Source: an uncultured Clostridia bacterium (lineage in GTDB: Bacteria; Bacillota; Clostridia; Christensenellales; Pumilibacteraceae). From it: a DNA stretch of 64,000 bases. The DNA lies in contig CAMWMF010000006.1 in assembly GCA_947175335.1 (NCBI GenBank), positions 1 through 64,000 on the forward strand, read 5' to 3'. The stretch's first letter is position 1, and each line of letters opens with the position of its first letter. Below, in pieces: positions 63,201-64,000 of this stretch. A program made the translations under genes and the position numbers. Under the pieces are notes generated by a model. That model had not been told where the DNA came from. It made no database searches and saw only the letters and a list, made by a program, of their open reading frames with translations.

Positions 63201-63520
63201 GCTGGACTTACAACAATGCTCCCGCTACGGAAGCTATTGAGGTAACTGATGACGTTACGCTTACCGCGCAGTGGGTAAAGCGGTATACCGTAACCTTTGT
63301 GAACATTGAGTCAGACGAAACGCCCGATGAACAACAGTATGACGAAGGCGCCGAGTATGATCTTCCTACGTTGCAAGACACGGATACAAAGCACTTCGAG
63401 GGTTGGTCGCTTGCGGCGAATGGAGAAGTGATTGACGACACGTCAACCGTCGGCGGAGACAATGCTAATATCACACTTTATGCCATATGGACTGACTTGA
63501 CTCCCGAAATCGGCGACTGA
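54206..63520 (+). CDS. giant surface protein with InlB B-repeats
   Basis: This is a predicted 3104-residue extracellular protein. A short basic cytoplasmic start is followed by one strong membrane helix (about 20-41, IIMIAGMGVLFALAVAFLVMYLI) that looks like an uncleaved signal-anchor. Very long Thr/Ser/Asn-rich beta-sandwich regions, Ig/Big-like, follow. Six Listeria-Bacteroides B-repeats close the protein. There is no LPxTG signal, C-terminal membrane helix, SLH or wall-binding domain visible. The likely role is adhesion or cell-cell contact. GAGAGGTG precedes the ATG. The downstream phosphoribosyltransferase gene starts 30 bases later. Confidence 0.85.
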   Translation: MPISDEVIELAPVKKTKKTLIIMIAGMGVLFALAVAFLVMYLIKPSVTEDTNHVKDITLVANELFSETDDGELKYYASIGNEYTVYSTLTVDNNSSTNVQWDFDPTLLEIKEQKNDGEPCLKFIPRVGMHGRTAKITVRAPSQVSESKTIEFTIVNQGAEDIQVKRYGVSGNLTTVNGDNVNQELSITVPYYTMNGSRNNKPINVQFEQLSKFDPTSGEYAKLTSVLIDGKQSDAVTVTSSDEEIISINQETVWNDSFSFTAKKSSNNQYVTISITANVNNDHAEEVTKIIKVKVDSNVSLGYVDSMYVFNKPIVNEEFVAKLETSGNKSLIDSQKLKTEITNANKAGAAIKTMAYNDGQIVSNNDFALVLPYSNTSTIAYNDIFKHVLLNPLDIQYDGKDITTSWYKDIEVRSSDTNILAVTQDSTSGVVKLTPKDVAWLNKDGKPKCTLTFRDKKQGSAGASITIPVQIIAQTTEVELAYGSNKTTATKPDIEVMASVGGHYDVTMTYTFVAPNKDSAKVLAEEACLNDAYRLVFDKSEMDVTLKGDNKLLEPNTERHADFGDTLTKVSGGTSTATQYKATITFNVTVKMETTGAAVFRFIKNGSDIYGDADDTGSLKSKDKAVELSASFSITESAQSAWIIKDDDVKDDDNNNIGLATARNIVTNNGEMAGNFVRKPGSDTEASVYLQNQSSGEISILSPTNIKQFVRADKDFFEIKKYTTVSKNSNLLARDRTTEILSFAGGTPDLNEAGSVTFEVHNVGNEKIATLTIHIYIIDAVTDIIPVNAQQSTDYAAGVFGSIKVTDVKAEHYLNKTPTDYTYSGIKLYYNKGGATFDDATEGGVITFSYNDTPVYKFEKSDGEGRLTALVDIYAFSYHNNVNLGDVEIEFLINNSDEYIGKYYGGEFEYKHKAKVSFVRIADGAALFTDSEYQNMIERDDGFNVSVSQDSEASLYVTSTVNVDGTTVYVERDDSGHIAPVEKATFSLPTGTSITPTTSDSPSQGRYYSIAYRSPAISTEREVYSGAFVYYNKNNTQVALTFTVNNETRKISSMGIYLDKACTDDDDHLLTGKSLLFGGFINQADLYSNTVYVRVAYENHQSSYTSFEGAELSLPSYLKLDGKNPIRGTNTYVLLPAKYSSNNNYVEIFTCSITLDKDEQVTDNKTVKVCPSNNKDKNVVSFTADVQAGLKTLIIKNGDATQSITAGNTGSVTTTFNLKNPTDTNTLNLSFEYGATNSEGYSLSYNHTGAGLNVTVPTAVNGFDISNNIKNATSEFAIASTESIKTGKQKFTLTFIDEYNGADENNVFVLEIEITVTMGIYELAFEDGTDPTVTVTGATGSQALTVKVKYNGNNADTQPSAAVIKSKDVLDAYTFDGTAYTLFTGITVTRDSKDATGKTFTVQIPNNIDRTQSYYLRLVCDGVVYKADDHLRSIKISTLTSHIVFDDGNSVKPTQAQGAACPSASIVVTSASDVFSLKVNVVNDGTNEKEGDAKQSKVVYGLYTDFDCTNEIKTGMTASNGTIKVTNPTKIRDTIYYLAKYTEKDTNKAYELKVALTYTVAPSAVAISGVDANAFDSANDTLTLYYGNANNYTQANLSGKIDATTAFSGASYTTENVTYTAALQNASDSAYLDISGLVLKPIALKNNALTTVPVVVTATYAGVTTDEKVYNVIITPFTTLAQGSGSLSLLNKDAQLTVTPNIATYGGFTHTYTLSAATTDNGVFAINGADDVKTVKLAEGTSAKKGAYSLTETVSYAYDGAANGGITMVGTFESTATYTVTVVGDYELTFDLMAGNNVITPYVNTNESTKYSVVNENLNYSVKVTSADTSFVTTKYGATVTPNVVSVAAFGSGKTATVTLTANASGAFTIAVTATVGGQTYTVTKNYYFVYGANVAAKLYMSQNGSAYTVFNGTEQNIDYTTTPYKFKYEIDGISNDVKDEDIKLVVNGAVTTEAMQKEDSKRYWIITATKATFMRIGASVKIGSRTVYLDEKTVELTATAPDFTLSAQSSVMPSQDAQFTLNKATGFQGNYTVVYAVNSTTYATIDTNGKLTAKTNVVTDQTVIVTATITVSNGVYAGTYTLDKSITVKGVALPTIAFNAGAAREVGIGETDYTRDSYTFNGVVGDYTYSDVSYSLSASSSTLLASPADYELNGNKLTIKNTAKTRAGGSIQLTVTATITSGAHQGESVSDSIIVRVLPTMSTSTSSIALGNAAATYDLNVERFKSTFAPNTNSGTGFVNSTDEYSIVSLSVTDTTNFGVDGAKLIVKNNLTTATTFNVEATVLITSGAYAGTTVVGTKQISISVPPASLEENVTWTASYEYGVILLDKAKVLGNAITGTVSGITVVLPEAVEQYVTVANNGKASPVVSVSKNYGAYFTNDEPTKTFTVNYVVTLTNGNVYYSSAQYTVAPQKVTITAKVGEDTVGGSGYTVNANETFIMQLTADNNFDVVITAVSNSALYNTTFGGNGVQFNVGSVNADQDENVTLTLTVAGQSTTFGFKLNILAPQTNAQYTANNTENTDFAVNDGHLAIDQNNAVASTWTAAGNAQFKYAQKLTITAPNGHYLNEYFDSLKLNNQYSANLNGTSATIDFPVSDVWPYNRREFRTFNLNMAFKTSVAIPLSTIEVKLTVYNRDRNGSYIEVTVLYRIQVTGAIAVTLNTNAGDDTVEVEYSNPLYQHSYSLPTPTRTGYTLDGWYTAEKGGSKVAYNATVTNTQPHTLYAHWTAKTYNLRYNANYTDAPAISDTKIVTYGQTYDELNTPTRPGYDFVGWTAASEANSQVITADTLVKPANANVATITLYAQWRIQYYTVTLNANGGTVGGADTLAMQVAYNGTYNLHTVIEPTRSGYRFDGWYNSEEEKQTAAITVTGNVTLTAQWIPLYTVSFDLNYEGKPAATTAQYANGDTYGTLATPERTGYRFDGWFTEAENGTKVESTTTVNTESLTLYAYWTQMFTVTLTLDGGNIGGETTYSFTVAKDTQFSTYRNITPMRDGYRFDGWTYNNAPATEAIEVTDDVTLTAQWVKRYTVTFVNIESDETPDEQQYDEGAEYDLPTLQDTDTKHFEGWSLAANGEVIDDTSTVGGDNANITLYAIWTDLTPEIGD
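62168..63493 (+). repeat. six tandem InlB B-repeat (Flg_new) domains
   Basis: Units of about 70-80 residues end in YAHW, YAQW, TAQW, YAYW, TAQW and YAIW. Most contain TPTRTGYTLDGW-like cores (PTRPGYDFVGW, PTRSGYRFDGW, PERTGYRFDGW). They cover the last ~450 residues of the giant protein. Confidence 0.9.
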
Positions 63521-63550
63521 TTCTATTACTAACCTGTAAAGGAAATTCAA

Positions 63551-64000
63551 ATGGAAAAAATTTACACTGTAGACATTTGCGGCAGGGTGGAACACTTGCC
63601 CGTGCTTCCGTTGCCGTCGGGCGTAAATATTGCGTTTTTCAATCTTCACGGCAACGTGGAGCTTACCGAGCATTGCGCCAAGCATTTGGCGGAGCGCGTC
63701 AAAAAGTACAATCCCGACGTGCTTATCACTGCTGAAAGCAAGGGCCTGCAAATTACGCACTGCGTAGCGCGCGATATGGGTCAAAAAATGTACGCCGTTG
63801 CGCGTAAGAGCAAAAAACTGTATATGCAGGACGGCATAGAGGTTCAAGCCAAAACGATAACCACAGGCGAGGTTCAGCGCTTGTATCTTTCCGCGCACGA
63901 CGTGGATTTGATTAAGGGCAAGCGCGTTGCGATAATCGACGACGTTATCAGCACCGGCGCCGCAAACGCCGCGCTCGAGCAATTAGTCGCCATGGCGGGC
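63551..64000 (+). CDS. phosphoribosyltransferase, 3' end cut by window
   Basis: The open frame starts at ATG 63551 (AAAGGAAAT upstream) and runs off the window after 150 codons. It carries the PRPP-binding motif VAIIDDVISTGAANAAL and an upstream VLITAESKGLQITHCVA, the pattern of adenine or xanthine phosphoribosyltransferases in purine salvage. An adenine or related purine base is the likely substrate. It may be co-transcribed with the giant gene by position only. Confidence 0.85.
   Translation, partial: MEKIYTVDICGRVEHLPVLPLPSGVNIAFFNLHGNVELTEHCAKHLAERVKKYNPDVLITAESKGLQITHCVARDMGQKMYAVARKSKKLYMQDGIEVQAKTITTGEVQRLYLSAHDVDLIKGKRVAIIDDVISTGAANAALEQLVAMAG

Overview
The window looks like a chromosomal segment of a Gram-positive-type Clostridia (Bacillota), probably an uncultured gut or animal-associated lineage. 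Supporting signs are strong Shine-Dalgarno sites, sigma-A promoters with many extended -10 (TGn) boxes, a tRNA with an encoded CCA end, and families typical of this class (DegV, DUF4364, TSCPD/TIGR03905, BioY, YkvI, CwlD-type amidase, LemA+DUF2207, an InlB B-repeat protein). TAA, TAG and TGA all end genes, so the code is standard. The genus cannot be named from sequence alone.

Layout. 1-5.5 kb: end of an ABC permease, an M1-type lipoprotein peptidase, a cell-wall amidase and a LemA/DUF2207 pair. 5.7-13.4 kb, plus strand: aroB, aroE, a shikimate kinase fused to a HAD phosphatase, a phosphohexomutase with an acidic repeat tail, transketolase and a YfbR-type nucleotidase. Transketolase makes erythrose-4-phosphate, which feeds the shikimate pathway. 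13.5-19.1 kb, minus strand: argC-argB-argD, then argF with its own promoter, a GNAT acetyltransferase and DegV. 19.2-20.4 kb: tRNA-Leu(CAA) followed by an AT-rich two-gene cassette of unknown function. 20.5-28.3 kb: a lipase, a WYL regulator, a degenerate M28-like membrane protein and a GH95-type glycosidase. 28.3-31.0 kb, minus strand: asd-dapA-dapB (lysine/diaminopimelate). 31.1-36.3 kb: an M20 amidohydrolase and three proteins of unknown function. 36.4-40.1 kb: a YkvI transporter-like protein, a flavin-binding oxidoreductase, an aldo/keto reductase-ferredoxin, DUF1893 and an AT-rich orphan. 40.2-43.0 kb, minus strand: a NitT/TauT-type ABC importer with an extra 63-residue protein. 43.2-44.6 kb: a lipoprotein gene divergent from an XRE repressor, with two matching operators. 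44.8-53.4 kb: valS, DUF4364, TSCPD, bioY, an enlarged MsmK/UgpC-type ATPase, and cysE-cysS. 53.6-64.0 kb: a MarR regulator, a roughly 3,100-residue InlB-repeat surface protein, and a phosphoribosyltransferase cut by the window end.

The most notable observations are these. (1) The sugar-importer ATPase carries three tandem TOBE-like domains and is followed, after one in-frame TAA, by 35 open codons for a Lys/Thr/Ala-rich tail. (2) Two 7-3-7 operators sit between the XRE gene and its divergent lipoprotein, one exactly filling a promoter spacer. (3) A shikimate kinase-HAD fusion is joined to aroE by a 16-codon bridging ORF. (4) A family of AATTCCGAATT/AATTAAGAATT repeats abuts gene ends and supplies the last residues of CysS. 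(5) An unexplained cassette follows tRNA-Leu. No CRISPR array, insertion sequence, integrase or rRNA is visible, and no gene-free stretch exceeds 300 bases.
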